14,803 nucleotides of DNA from B75-G9 sp964564905 (lineage in GTDB: Archaea > Hadarchaeota > Hadarchaeia > Hadarchaeales > Hadarchaeaceae). Positions 1 to 6,996 of this stretch are shown in pieces. The stretch is from NCBI GenBank assembly GCA_964564905.1, contig CAZMCI010000027.1, positions 1 to 14,803 of the forward strand, written 5' to 3'. The notes beneath the pieces were generated by a model, which did not search any database, was not told the DNA's origin, and was given only the letters and a program-made list of their open reading frames with translations. The number at the start of each line of letters is the position of its first letter. Positions within the stretch are counted from its first letter, which is position 1. Both the position numbers and the translations under genes were made by a program.

Positions 1-51
1 ACGAAGTTCTTCCTGGGTTACCTAACCAAAACCGGAGGCTACGGGTCACCT

Positions 52-93
52 CTTCGCCTTCTCCTTCCCAGAAGGGAGCTTCCGGCGGCGAAG
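52..93. other. GC-rich hairpin upstream of the solute-binding protein gene
   Basis: The arms CTTCGCC (52-58) and GGCGAAG (87-93) are perfect reverse complements. They enclose a smaller hairpin in which CTCCTTC (61-67) pairs with GAA and GGAG (71-78, one bulged G). Read on the minus strand, the order hairpin then GAGGTGACC resembles the hairpin plus GAGGTCAC near 10072-10101, so this may be an old insertion-sequence end. It could instead be a terminator of a gene left of the window. The stem is seen directly; its role is inferred. Confidence 0.4.
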
Positions 94-100
94 TTAAAAA
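92..100 (+). promoter_or_regulatory. Putative archaeal TATA box for the solute-binding protein gene
   Basis: An A/T-rich box, AGTTAAAAA, sits about 24 bases upstream of the ATG at 120. That is the usual TATA-to-start distance in archaea, so the transcript would be leaderless or nearly so. No clear purine-rich BRE precedes it. Confidence 0.4.
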
Positions 101-119
101 CATCTTTGTGTATAACTGG

Positions 120-1316
120 ATGGTGGTCATGGCGAGAAAAACAAGAAGGGAACTGGAGATTTTTCATTTCTGGACGGGAAAGGAGCAACCACCCATAGAT
201 GCTTTTTTGGACGATTTCGAGCGAACCCACCCTGCCATCGGGGTTAGGAGGAACGCGCTGGAGTGGAGCGTGTACTCGATGATGACCAAGGCGAGATTTG
301 CACGGGGCTTCCCTCCGGATGTGATGGTGGATGACATCGGTCAGCGAATGAAGGAGTCAGCAAAAAGAGACCAACTGGCGGACATGACCGACTTGTGGGA
401 AAAAGATGGATTTTCAAGAGCTTTTCCAAAGTGGCTGAAGGACGCCTGCAGTTTGAACGGGAGGGTATACGGGATCCCCTCCAAGTGTTTTACCTTTGTG
501 GTGTGGTACCTCCGCGACGTGTTTGAAAAATACAGGATAAGTCCTCCGTCCACCTGGGATGAGTTCCTGGGTGCGTGCGAAAAACTCAAGAGAAGGGGAA
601 TGACGCCGATAGTCGCGAGCGGGTGGGAGGTCTTGCTCTGGTTTGAGAATATCCTAGTGAGAATGGTGGGCCCGCGATTTTACAATCAACTGATGCAGAA
701 CAAAAAAAGCTGGACCGATGGAAAAGTTTTGGATTCGTTTGAGTTGCTCAGGGAGATTTCCGAGAGGTATTTTTTCCCGTACCCATTTGGGTTCAGCTTC
801 AGGGAAGCATGGGCAAAACTGAACAACCGGGAAGCGGCAATGCAGCTCCAGGGCGACTGGGTCAATGGAATATGGCGAAGAGAATACGGATATACGCCCG
901 GTGAGGAATACGATTACTTCTTAGTTCCGGAGATAAGTTCGACGGGGCAGGTCATGGTCATGGGGGGGAATGTCTGGGTGAGTCCCAAGCATTGCGCACA
1001 TCCCAGGGAGGCCAAGATCTTCATGAAGTACGCTGGCTCACTGAAAGCACATAAGGTTCTCGCCAGAGCCGGAGCGGGCATCGTCGCACGCGAGGATGTT
1101 CCGGATGGATATCATGATAAAATTTCAGCCCGGCTAAAGAACGAGCTTCGGAGACACCCCACGGTTCTTCAGATGGGGTCGACCTTCCCGTCGTGGATGG
1201 TAAGCGTCCTCGAGCTCCAGCTTATTCAGATAGTATCGGATCCGATGCTCTCAAGATCAAAAGTGAGAAAATTGGTCGGTGAGATAGAAACCGCGGCCAA
1301 AAAATCGAACTCTTAA
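120..1316 (+). CDS. Family 1 sugar-type solute-binding protein lacking a signal peptide
   Basis: The protein of about 398 residues has the two-lobed periplasmic-binding fold of ABC sugar-binding proteins (SBP_bac_1 type). Recognisable stretches are an N-terminal strand ELEIFHFWTG where the mature domain of such proteins normally begins, YGIPSKCFTFVVWYLRDVFE, PPSTWDEFLGACEKLK, MQLQGDWVNGIW and MGGNVWVSP followed by HPREAKIFMKY. Length is usual for the family minus its export signal. The N-terminus is basic (MARKTRRE) with no hydrophobic segment, lipobox or linker, and no in-frame start with a signal peptide lies upstream back to the window edge, so the protein is predicted to stay in the cytoplasm. 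No permease or ABC ATPase gene is adjacent. It lies 12 bases before a ParA-like gene and probably shares its transcript. Starts at GTG 108 and ATG 129 are also possible; ATG 120 best fits the TATA spacing. Family assignment is firm, ligand unknown. Confidence 0.85.
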   Translation: MVVMARKTRRELEIFHFWTGKEQPPIDAFLDDFERTHPAIGVRRNALEWSVYSMMTKARFARGFPPDVMVDDIGQRMKESAKRDQLADMTDLWEKDGFSRAFPKWLKDACSLNGRVYGIPSKCFTFVVWYLRDVFEKYRISPPSTWDEFLGACEKLKRRGMTPIVASGWEVLLWFENILVRMVGPRFYNQLMQNKKSWTDGKVLDSFELLREISERYFFPYPFGFSFREAWAKLNNREAAMQLQGDWVNGIWRREYGYTPGEEYDYFLVPEISSTGQVMVMGGNVWVSPKHCAHPREAKIFMKYAGSLKAHKVLARAGAGIVAREDVPDGYHDKISARLKNELRRHPTVLQMGSTFPSWMVSVLELQLIQIVSDPMLSRSKVRKLVGEIETAAKKSNS

Positions 1317-1328
1317 GGGTTTAAGGAA

Positions 1329-2102
1329 ATGTACAGAAGGGCAACCGTTATAGGTATATTTTCCGCCAAGGGCGGCGTCGGCAAGACCACCACGGTCGTC
1401 AATCTGGGCATGGCGCTGGCACAAAGATTGAAAAATCGCGTCCTCATTGTTGAGACAAATATCATGGTGTCAAATCTCTGCCTGTATTTTGGGATAACCG
1501 AACCGTCTGTTTCCATCCAGGACATACTGACGGGAAAGATTCGGGCCGAAGACGCGGTAATGAAGTATGAAGACAGGCTGGATATCCTTCCGGGAGCGAC
1601 GGGTTTTGTGAGAGAACCTGGCCCACTGGATCTCAGCAGGTTCATAGATCCTTTGAGGAGGAAATACGACATCATCCTGTTGGATACTGCCCCCGGATTT
1701 GGCTGGGATGTATGGGCAGGTCTGAGGGTCTGCGACGAGATAGTAATAGTTTGCCAGCCGGAGATACCCTCTGTGATGGGGGCCCTCCAGACATTTATGA
1801 TGGCCGAGGAGTGGAAGATCCCGGTTATTGGTGTGGTGGTGAACCGGGTCACAAACAAAAAATACGAACTTCCAATTTCTGATATAAAAAAATCCTTGGG
1901 GGACTCCACCATCTCAGTTATACCAGAAGATGAGACCATAAAGGAAAGTGTGGCGAAGGGGATTCCGGTTGTCCTGTCAGCACCCACTTCCTCTTCGGCT
2001 GTGGAGTTTGCTCGGTTGGCGAGGGCTATCCTGGCCCGCATCAAGGGTAAAAAGCGTGCCAAGTACGGAGCGAGGCCCAAAAGGTCGAGATGGGTGGCGT
2101 AG
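1329..2102 (+). CDS. ParA/MinD-like deviant Walker ATPase with altered switch I
   Basis: This 257-residue protein belongs to the ParA/MinD family, which uses ATP-dependent dimerisation to position or partition cargo. It shows the deviant Walker A motif AKGGVGKTTT (signature Lys14, P-loop Lys19) and Walker B YDIILLDTAPG with Asp119. The C-terminal part contains VVVNRVTNK and PEDETIKESVAKGIPV, typical of archaeal MinD-like proteins. Two features are odd. Switch I, normally DAD or DxD, reads ETN (Glu42, Asn44), replacing the Asp that MinD proteins need for hydrolysis. The C-terminus is a strongly basic tail (KGKKRAKYGARPKRSRW), not the amphipathic membrane helix of MinD. It follows the solute-binding protein gene by 12 bases, so co-transcription is likely. 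No parB-like gene or obvious partner is visible. A role in placing a complex or binding nucleic acid through the basic tail is inference. Confidence 0.9.
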   Translation: MYRRATVIGIFSAKGGVGKTTTVVNLGMALAQRLKNRVLIVETNIMVSNLCLYFGITEPSVSIQDILTGKIRAEDAVMKYEDRLDILPGATGFVREPGPLDLSRFIDPLRRKYDIILLDTAPGFGWDVWAGLRVCDEIVIVCQPEIPSVMGALQTFMMAEEWKIPVIGVVVNRVTNKKYELPISDIKKSLGDSTISVIPEDETIKESVAKGIPVVLSAPTSSSAVEFARLARAILARIKGKKRAKYGARPKRSRWVA

Positions 2103-2139
2103 GTCGGTCTTACCCTTCTTTTAAAGATTACGAAAAAAT

Positions 2140-2162
2140 GCTGAAAACGGGCAATTTTCAGC
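2140..2162. promoter_or_regulatory. 8-bp inverted repeat just upstream of a TATA box (putative operator or terminator)
   Basis: GCTGAAAA (2140-2147) and TTTTCAGC (2155-2162) form a perfect inverted repeat around a 7-base spacer, 23 bases in all. It ends 4 bases before the TATA box of the adaptor operon, where a regulator could compete with transcription factors. It also lies 37 bases after the ParA-like gene, so an RNA hairpin ending that transcript is an alternative. The symmetry is seen; the function is inferred. Confidence 0.5.
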
Positions 2163-2166
2163 TCCC

Positions 2167-2174
2167 TTATAAAT
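2167..2174 (+). promoter_or_regulatory. TATA box of the adaptor-anchor operon
   Basis: TTATAAAT is a near-consensus archaeal TATA box centred about 26 bases before GTG 2197 and 32 before ATG 2203. Transcription would start at or beside the first codon, giving a leaderless mRNA. No Shine-Dalgarno motif stands at suitable spacing, which agrees with that. Confidence 0.7.
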
Positions 2175-2196
2175 CATTTTTTCAGAGTTTGGGCCG

Positions 2197-4203
2197 GTGG
2201 ACATGAACAGAAAAGGACTGGCGGCTGAGACCGTTATTTTTGCGGTGCTGGTGCTTCTGTTTGCGGTCATGGGCGCACCGGGGGCCACGGCTAACCCAGC
2301 CGCCTTGGTATATGATGATTTCAACGACGGAACATTGGGTACAAATCTCGGCGGTGCAGCTGGAGCGATGTCTTACGATGGCTCGCACGATCCGGGAGTG
2401 GATTTCACCACGGACGCCGCGGAGGGCGCATACGCGCTGTCGATCGACTACAATTTTCCGGATGGGCAGTGGTGCGGGTACTGGAGCTTTTTCCATTCAG
2501 ATGAGAGCGCCTTTGACCTGAGTTCATATACAGATCTTCGGATGCACGTGAAAGGAGCGTCCGGTGGGGAAAAATTTAAGGTGGAGCTGCAGGACACCAA
2601 TAACAACGGACGCGGCGTGTACGTGACCGTGGTCCCAGGGTTTGAAAGAGGTCTCAGCACCTCTTGGCGGACCCTCGTGATACCGCTGTACAATTTTGGG
2701 CCCGTTGTCGATTTGAGCAAGGTAAAGCAGGTGAACATAGTTTTCGATCTTCCTCCAACCGGGGGCACGGTGTACGTGGATGAGATAAAGTTTACGGATT
2801 TGAGCCCGCCCGCTTCCAGACCATCCGGTCTCATCTTGGATGATTTCAATGACGGGCGCGGGCCCAACAATCTCGGCGGCGGTTGCGGAACCATGGATCC
2901 AGACGCCGGTGATCCAACTGAGACAATCTCCGAGCAGTATGTAACTGATGCTTACGAGGGACTTGGTGCTCTAAAGCTGGATTACGATCGTGGGGCTAGT
3001 TCTTGGGTCGGATACTACAGTTTCATGCGCTCAGATGGTGGCGGGTACGATGTAAGTTCATACAACGAGCTCCGAATGGTGCTCAAGGGAACGCTTGGCA
3101 CGGAGGAATTTAAAATAGAGCTGGAGGACTCATCCGGGGGGGCCAGCTACAAGTCCGTCACGGTTCCGGGGACCAGCTACGAAGAAGTTGTGATACCGTT
3201 TTCCGAGTTCCAAAAGGTTCCATGGAAACCAAGTGCGGTGGACATGACGAGGCTAAGACAAGTCAACTTCGTCTTCGACAGATGCCCAAATTCAAGCTCA
3301 GTGTACTTTGACCTGGTGAGGTTCACATCTGGAGGGGCAGCGCAGCCTCCAGTAGCTGATATTGCAACGGACCCGAGTCCACCCACAGGAACTGCCCCGC
3401 TGACCGTGGAGTTCGATGCATCCGGTTCGTATGATCCGGATGGCACGATAGTCTCGTACTCGTGGGATTTCGGGGATGGAGCCACCGGTTCTGGTGTCAC
3501 GGTTTCTCACACGTATGCAGCTGGCACATACACAGCCACGCTGACGGTCACAGATACCGATGGTCTCACCGATACCGATACCGTGACGGTAAATGCCAGT
3601 GCTGGAGGCACAACGAGTGTGTCAGTCTCACCCCAGTACCAGGAAGTCGTCGGCGATGATGAGTTCACCGTCGAGGTTCAGGTGAATCCAGCCACGGAGA
3701 TAGCAGGGGCACAGTTCGACCTTCATTTCGATCCAGCACTCATGGGAGTTTTGAGCGTCGTCGAGGGGAACTTGCTTAGCCAAGATGGAGCGGACACGTA
3801 TTTCGCGGTTCTCAGCGTGGACAACGGGACGGGAATTGTTCGGGCTGCGGGGTCGATAATTACCCCAGGTGAAACCGTTTCGTCTCCAGGGGTCTTTGCC
3901 AGGGTCAGGTTCAAGGCGAAGATGGTGGAGGGAACCTCGGAACTGAGGCTTGAAAACGTCGTGGTGGGAGATAGCGGGGGACATGGTGTTCCGATAGTTG
4001 TGGAGGACGGAGAGGTGCATGTGATACCATATGAGGATTGGGACGTCAACATGGACAACCGCATGAACGTGTTGGACATGATCGTCATTGGACAGCACTG
4101 GGGTGAAACCGGGACGCCCCACTGGATACGTGCAGATGTCAATCGGGATGGTGCGGTCAACGTGTTGGACATGATCTTGGTGGGGCAGCACTGGACAGGG
4201 TGA
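2197..4203 (+). CDS. Secreted adaptor: two carbohydrate-binding-like modules, PKD, cohesin, dockerin
   Basis: This 668-residue extracellular protein is made only of binding and assembly modules; no catalytic domain is visible. Residues 1-33 form a signal peptide. Residues 38-200 and 213-377 are two copies of a beta-sandwich module starting (V/L)xDDFNDG and ending with a VYxDxxxFT-type strand, resembling carbohydrate-binding modules of the CBM11/30 kind. Residues 384-466 are a PKD domain (SYSWDFGDG, YTATLTVTDTDG). Residues 474-608 are a cohesin (IAGAQFDLHFDP). Residues 614-666 are a dockerin with two calcium-loop repeats: Asp616, Asn618, Asp620, Asp627 and Asp647, Asn649, Asp651, Asp658, each followed by a helix ending GQHW. 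Having cohesin and dockerin together makes it an adaptor able to bind both up and down a chain. The start is GTG 2197 or ATG 2203, placed by the TATA box. It is first in an operon with a membrane-anchored cohesin gene 6 bases downstream. The glycan bound is unknown. Confidence 0.93.
   Translation: MDMNRKGLAAETVIFAVLVLLFAVMGAPGATANPAALVYDDFNDGTLGTNLGGAAGAMSYDGSHDPGVDFTTDAAEGAYALSIDYNFPDGQWCGYWSFFHSDESAFDLSSYTDLRMHVKGASGGEKFKVELQDTNNNGRGVYVTVVPGFERGLSTSWRTLVIPLYNFGPVVDLSKVKQVNIVFDLPPTGGTVYVDEIKFTDLSPPASRPSGLILDDFNDGRGPNNLGGGCGTMDPDAGDPTETISEQYVTDAYEGLGALKLDYDRGASSWVGYYSFMRSDGGGYDVSSYNELRMVLKGTLGTEEFKIELEDSSGGASYKSVTVPGTSYEEVVIPFSEFQKVPWKPSAVDMTRLRQVNFVFDRCPNSSSVYFDLVRFTSGGAAQPPVADIATDPSPPTGTAPLTVEFDASGSYDPDGTIVSYSWDFGDGATGSGVTVSHTYAAGTYTATLTVTDTDGLTDTDTVTVNASAGGTTSVSVSPQYQEVVGDDEFTVEVQVNPATEIAGAQFDLHFDPALMGVLSVVEGNLLSQDGADTYFAVLSVDNGTGIVRAAGSIITPGETVSSPGVFARVRFKAKMVEGTSELRLENVVVGDSGGHGVPIVVEDGEVHVIPYEDWDVNMDNRMNVLDMIVIGQHWGETGTPHWIRADVNRDGAVNVLDMILVGQHWTG
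4198..4203 (+). promoter_or_regulatory. Shine-Dalgarno site built into the upstream stop codon
   Basis: GGGTGA includes the TGA stop of the adaptor gene and matches the anti-Shine-Dalgarno of archaeal 16S rRNA. It lies 6 bases before the GTG at 4210 and supports that start. Translation of the anchor gene is probably coupled to termination of the adaptor gene. Confidence 0.6.
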
Positions 4204-4209
4204 AAGACG

Positions 4210-6211
4210 GTGAAATTTGGATGGCCGGGTATTCTCGCTGTTCTTGCAGTATTTTTGTTAATCCCCCTCAACGTTGAAGTCGTCTCGGCCCAGACCACAA
4301 CCGTGGCTGTATCACCGTCGATGAAATTTGTTGAGAACGGACAAGGTTTCAGCGTTGAAATAGTAGTTACTCCCGGTACCTCAATAGCGGGAGCGCAGTT
4401 TGACATGAGTTTCGATCCATCTCTTTTGAGGGTCGAGAGCGTGGAGGAGGGAAACTTGTTCACGCAAGGCGGTGCTAGCACCTACTTCCAAAGGGGCACG
4501 ATCAACAATACAGCTGGGACCGTTACCGGAGTAGCCAGTGTAATCTTGGGGCCGAACAAGGTGACATCTCCTGGAACTCTCGCGATAGTGCATTTCACAG
4601 CTAAGAACGCTCAGGGTACCTCCTCACTTACGTTGTCAAACGTCATAGTAGGCGACGAAAATGGAGTAGCGGTTCCGACATCGGTAACCGGTGGAAGTGT
4701 TCAAGTCACACTTTCAGGTGAAAATAGTGGTGACACAAACGGGGACGAGAATCAAGGTGGTGACGGGAGGGAGTTGATATACGACGATTTCAACGACGGG
4801 GAGTTGGGCACAAATTTGGGGGGACTGGCAGGCCCGATGTCGCCTGCACCGTCCTACGATCCGGTGGTTGATTTCACTTCAGCGGCGGCAGAGGGTGCGT
4901 ATGCGCTATCTCTCACGTACAATCTCCCACCTGGACAGTGGTGTGGGTACTGGAGCTTTGCGAATGACGCGGATCCGAATGATGTTGTGAACGAAACTAT
5001 AGATGTTAGCAGTTACACAACTCTCAAGTTCTATCTGAAAGGTGCCTCCGGGGGCGAAAAATTCAAGATAGAGATTACTGACAGCATATTTGACCCAAGT
5101 TCTCAGGAATCTTATCTAGCAACTCAAAATCACAAGGCGCAGGTCTACGTCCAAGCTACAGCTTCCTGGCAGGAGGTAGAAATTCCACTCACTGACTTCA
5201 CCGTCCATACAGATTTAGATTTGAGTGATTTGAGACAAATCAACATCGTCTTTGACAAGACCCCGCGAAGCGGCACAGTTTACATAGACAAAATAAGATT
5301 TACGGGTAGGGCCTCAGGTGGTGAGGAGAACAACCAGNNNNNNNNNNNNNNNNNNNNNNNNNNNNNNNNNNNNNNNNNNNNNNNNNNNNNNNNNNNNNNN
5401 NNNNNNNNNNNNNNNNNNNNNNNNNNNNNNNNNNNNNGGTGGTGAGGAGAACAACCAGAACATACTTCCAGTAGCGTACATAGACTTTATTGAGCACCCA
5501 CCCACTGTATATGAAGACACAAGGGTGGTGTTTTCGGGGCATGGATTAGATCCCGACGGCACGATAACTGGATATTTATGGACATCCAGCATAGACGGTC
5601 CTCTGTCAACACTCTCGACCTTTGACACGGTTGAAGAGAACATCTTGCTTTCCCCAGGCATTCACCAGATACGTTTCAAAGTGAGGGACAACAGCGGTGC
5701 GTGGTCAGATGAAGCGACAGCTCAGCTTGTTGTCACAAGTCTCGTGGCAGGTGGTTCTATATCCGGTTCGGAACAGGCTTCAGAAGCTTCGAGTGAGGGC
5801 TCTAATGAGGATTTGGTGATTTTGCTTGGTCTGGAAGCGGCTGCAGCGGCTGCGTTGATATCCTTCATCGTAGTGAAAAAATTCGGGTACCTCAAACCCG
5901 CCATGGACTATATTTGTGCGACGGAAAAACTGACTGAGGTTCCAAAACCTTCCATGCAGATATCTGAAACCGTAGGATGTATTGGATCCACAAGACCAGA
6001 TGGTCAATCCCTCCCCAAAATAAAAGAGCCAGCTCCCGGGGAGCCCGTATCCCCACGGATCTCTCTTCACGATTTGAGTAGGGAAGTGTACTCTTCCAAA
6101 GTCCCTAGGTACGGATCCAAGGAGCACGTGCCTGAGATCCCCAAAGAAAAGTGGACCGAGCTTCGGGCGAGGCTGAGACGGCTAATGAACTCGAGCAAAA
6201 AGCTCATGTGA
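4210..6211 (+). CDS. Membrane-anchored cohesin protein with carbohydrate-binding-like and Ig-like modules (interrupted by assembly gap)
   Basis: The gene starts at GTG 4210 and appears to continue across the N run to TGA 6211. Residues 1-27 are a signal peptide ending VVSAQ. Residues 28-168 form a cohesin (IAGAQFDMSFDP, VILGPNKVTSPGTLA). A Gly/Asp/Asn-rich linker follows, then a DDFNDG carbohydrate-binding-like module (189-365). After the gap comes a PKD/Ig-like domain (GLDPDGTITGYLW, IRFKVRDNSGAWSD), a Ser/Glu/Gly linker, one transmembrane helix (about 5812-5875) followed by Lys-Lys, and a 111-residue polar tail predicted to lie in the cytoplasm. The frame changes across the 100 N, but the two contig ends carry the same 21 bases in the same codon phase; joining them there restores one open frame. 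It probably holds dockerin proteins, such as the product of the gene before it, on the cell surface. The tail matches no domain I recognise. The joined model is inferred. Confidence 0.82.
5338..5437. other. Assembly gap of 100 N flanked by an identical 21-base sequence
   Basis: Exactly 100 unknown bases, a common default for a gap of unknown size. The 21 bases at 5317-5337 recur at 5438-5458, touching the gap on both sides and encoding the linker GGEENNQ in both copies. This looks like a contig-end overlap that was not merged, or a gap caused by a tandem repeat. Confidence 0.95.
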
Positions 6212-6224
6212 ACAGATGGATTAG

Positions 6225-6243
6225 GATTTTAATTTAATTTTTC
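6225..6243 (+). terminator. T-rich terminator after the anchor gene
   Basis: The stretch GGATTTTAATTTAATTTTT begins 13 bases after the anchor stop codon. Oligo-T tracts of this kind end archaeal transcripts. It overlaps the 3' end of the convergent winged-helix gene. Confidence 0.5.
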
Positions 6244-6870
6244 CCGCCATTCCGTAATCACAGTTTTGAATGCTTCAACTGGTCTAAGTTTCAGTTTTTG
6301 GTTAAGTTCTATAATGAGCCTTTCGGCCAGAGAAGTCCCTAACTGCCATAAATCAGCGTAAAGCAGAGCAACCGGCACGACACCATTGTTGCTCACACGT
6401 TTAATATCTGGATCTTTTTTCAGTACCACAATATTTTTACCGGGGACGGTTTTTTCAGCAAATTTACGTTTCACGTCATCCGGATCAGCATAGACGAATA
6501 CTTCATCATAGGCAATTGCCGGTTCGCCAAATTTTTTACGGTAGCCTGAATATGCGGTAAAAATCGCGTCATTCGGCATGTCTTCCTCGATTTCTTCGAT
6601 GGGATTCGGTGAGTACGTTGAGTACACCACATCGGCGGCCAGATTTCGGGTACTGGCCCAGTAGAGCAATATTTTTTGCGGGTTAACGACTCTGAACGCC
6701 AACGGCTTTTTTTCTATGGCACGGAACTGAGAGAGCTTTTTTACCACCTGATTTGCCGTGTCGAGGGAGACATTGCATGTCTGTGCCAGTGATTTCTGGG
6801 TCATGAAAAACTCGTTTTTTTCATAAACCCTGTACAGAATCTCGCGAATTACAAAATCTTTTTTCTTCAT
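6229..6870 (-). CDS. Winged-helix DNA-binding protein with an AbiEi-like C-terminal domain
   Basis: This 213-residue cytoplasmic protein has an N-terminal winged helix-turn-helix (about residues 1-75; MTQKSLAQTCNVSLDTANQV is the likely recognition region). The C-terminal domain of about 130 residues contains VYADPDDVKRKF, NIVVLKKDPDI and VALLYADLWQLGTSLAERLI. The pattern resembles archaeal proteins with an AbiEi/nucleotidyltransferase-like C-terminal fold, as in type IV toxin-antitoxin antitoxins, but no AbiEii-like toxin gene is adjacent, so it may be a stand-alone regulator. ATG 6870 is chosen because GAGTGA (6876-6881) precedes it; GTG 6879 would add three residues. The gene is visibly more AT-rich than its neighbours (about 40% GC in one sampled line, against about 58% in one from the GH2 gene), hinting at separate ancestry. 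It sits convergent to one cohesin operon and divergent from the pseudogene. Whether it regulates them is unknown. Confidence 0.75.
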   Translation of the reverse strand: MKKKDFVIREILYRVYEKNEFFMTQKSLAQTCNVSLDTANQVVKKLSQFRAIEKKPLAFRVVNPQKILLYWASTRNLAADVVYSTYSPNPIEEIEEDMPNDAIFTAYSGYRKKFGEPAIAYDEVFVYADPDDVKRKFAEKTVPGKNIVVLKKDPDIKRVSNNGVVPVALLYADLWQLGTSLAERLIIELNQKLKLRPVEAFKTVITEWREKLN

Positions 6871-6904
6871 AGAAGTCACTCATTCCGGAGGTCTAAAAGG
6901 ATGT

Positions 6905-6935
6905 GTATTTAGATATTTCGGAAAACATTTAAACC
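6905..6935 (-). promoter_or_regulatory. Candidate TATA boxes for the winged-helix gene
   Basis: Two A/T-rich boxes lie upstream on the minus strand: CTAAATAC (around 6905-6912) and GGTTTAAATG (around 6926-6935). The first would give a leader of about 12 bases containing the GAGTGA ribosome site; the second a longer one. The TTTAAA core is palindromic and could also have served the divergent pseudogene. Confidence 0.35.
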
Positions 6936-6996
6936 GAGGGATTTTCTGGGTTATTATCATTTTTAACTTCTGCGAAAGCTTCCCTTTTTCCTGAGA

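Noticed and set aside
1313..2080. Minus-strand open frame of 255 codons opposite the ParA-like gene
   Set aside because: It is an antisense shadow of a gene with clear Walker motifs and has no recognisable domain of its own.
3628..4481. Long minus-strand open frames opposite the adaptor and anchor genes
   Set aside because: They overlap clear cohesin and dockerin coding sequence on the plus strand and show low-complexity shadow composition.
5318..6211. Independent gene starting just before the N run
   Set aside because: Its first codons are an out-of-frame reading of the linker and then N; the part after the gap continues the anchor protein.
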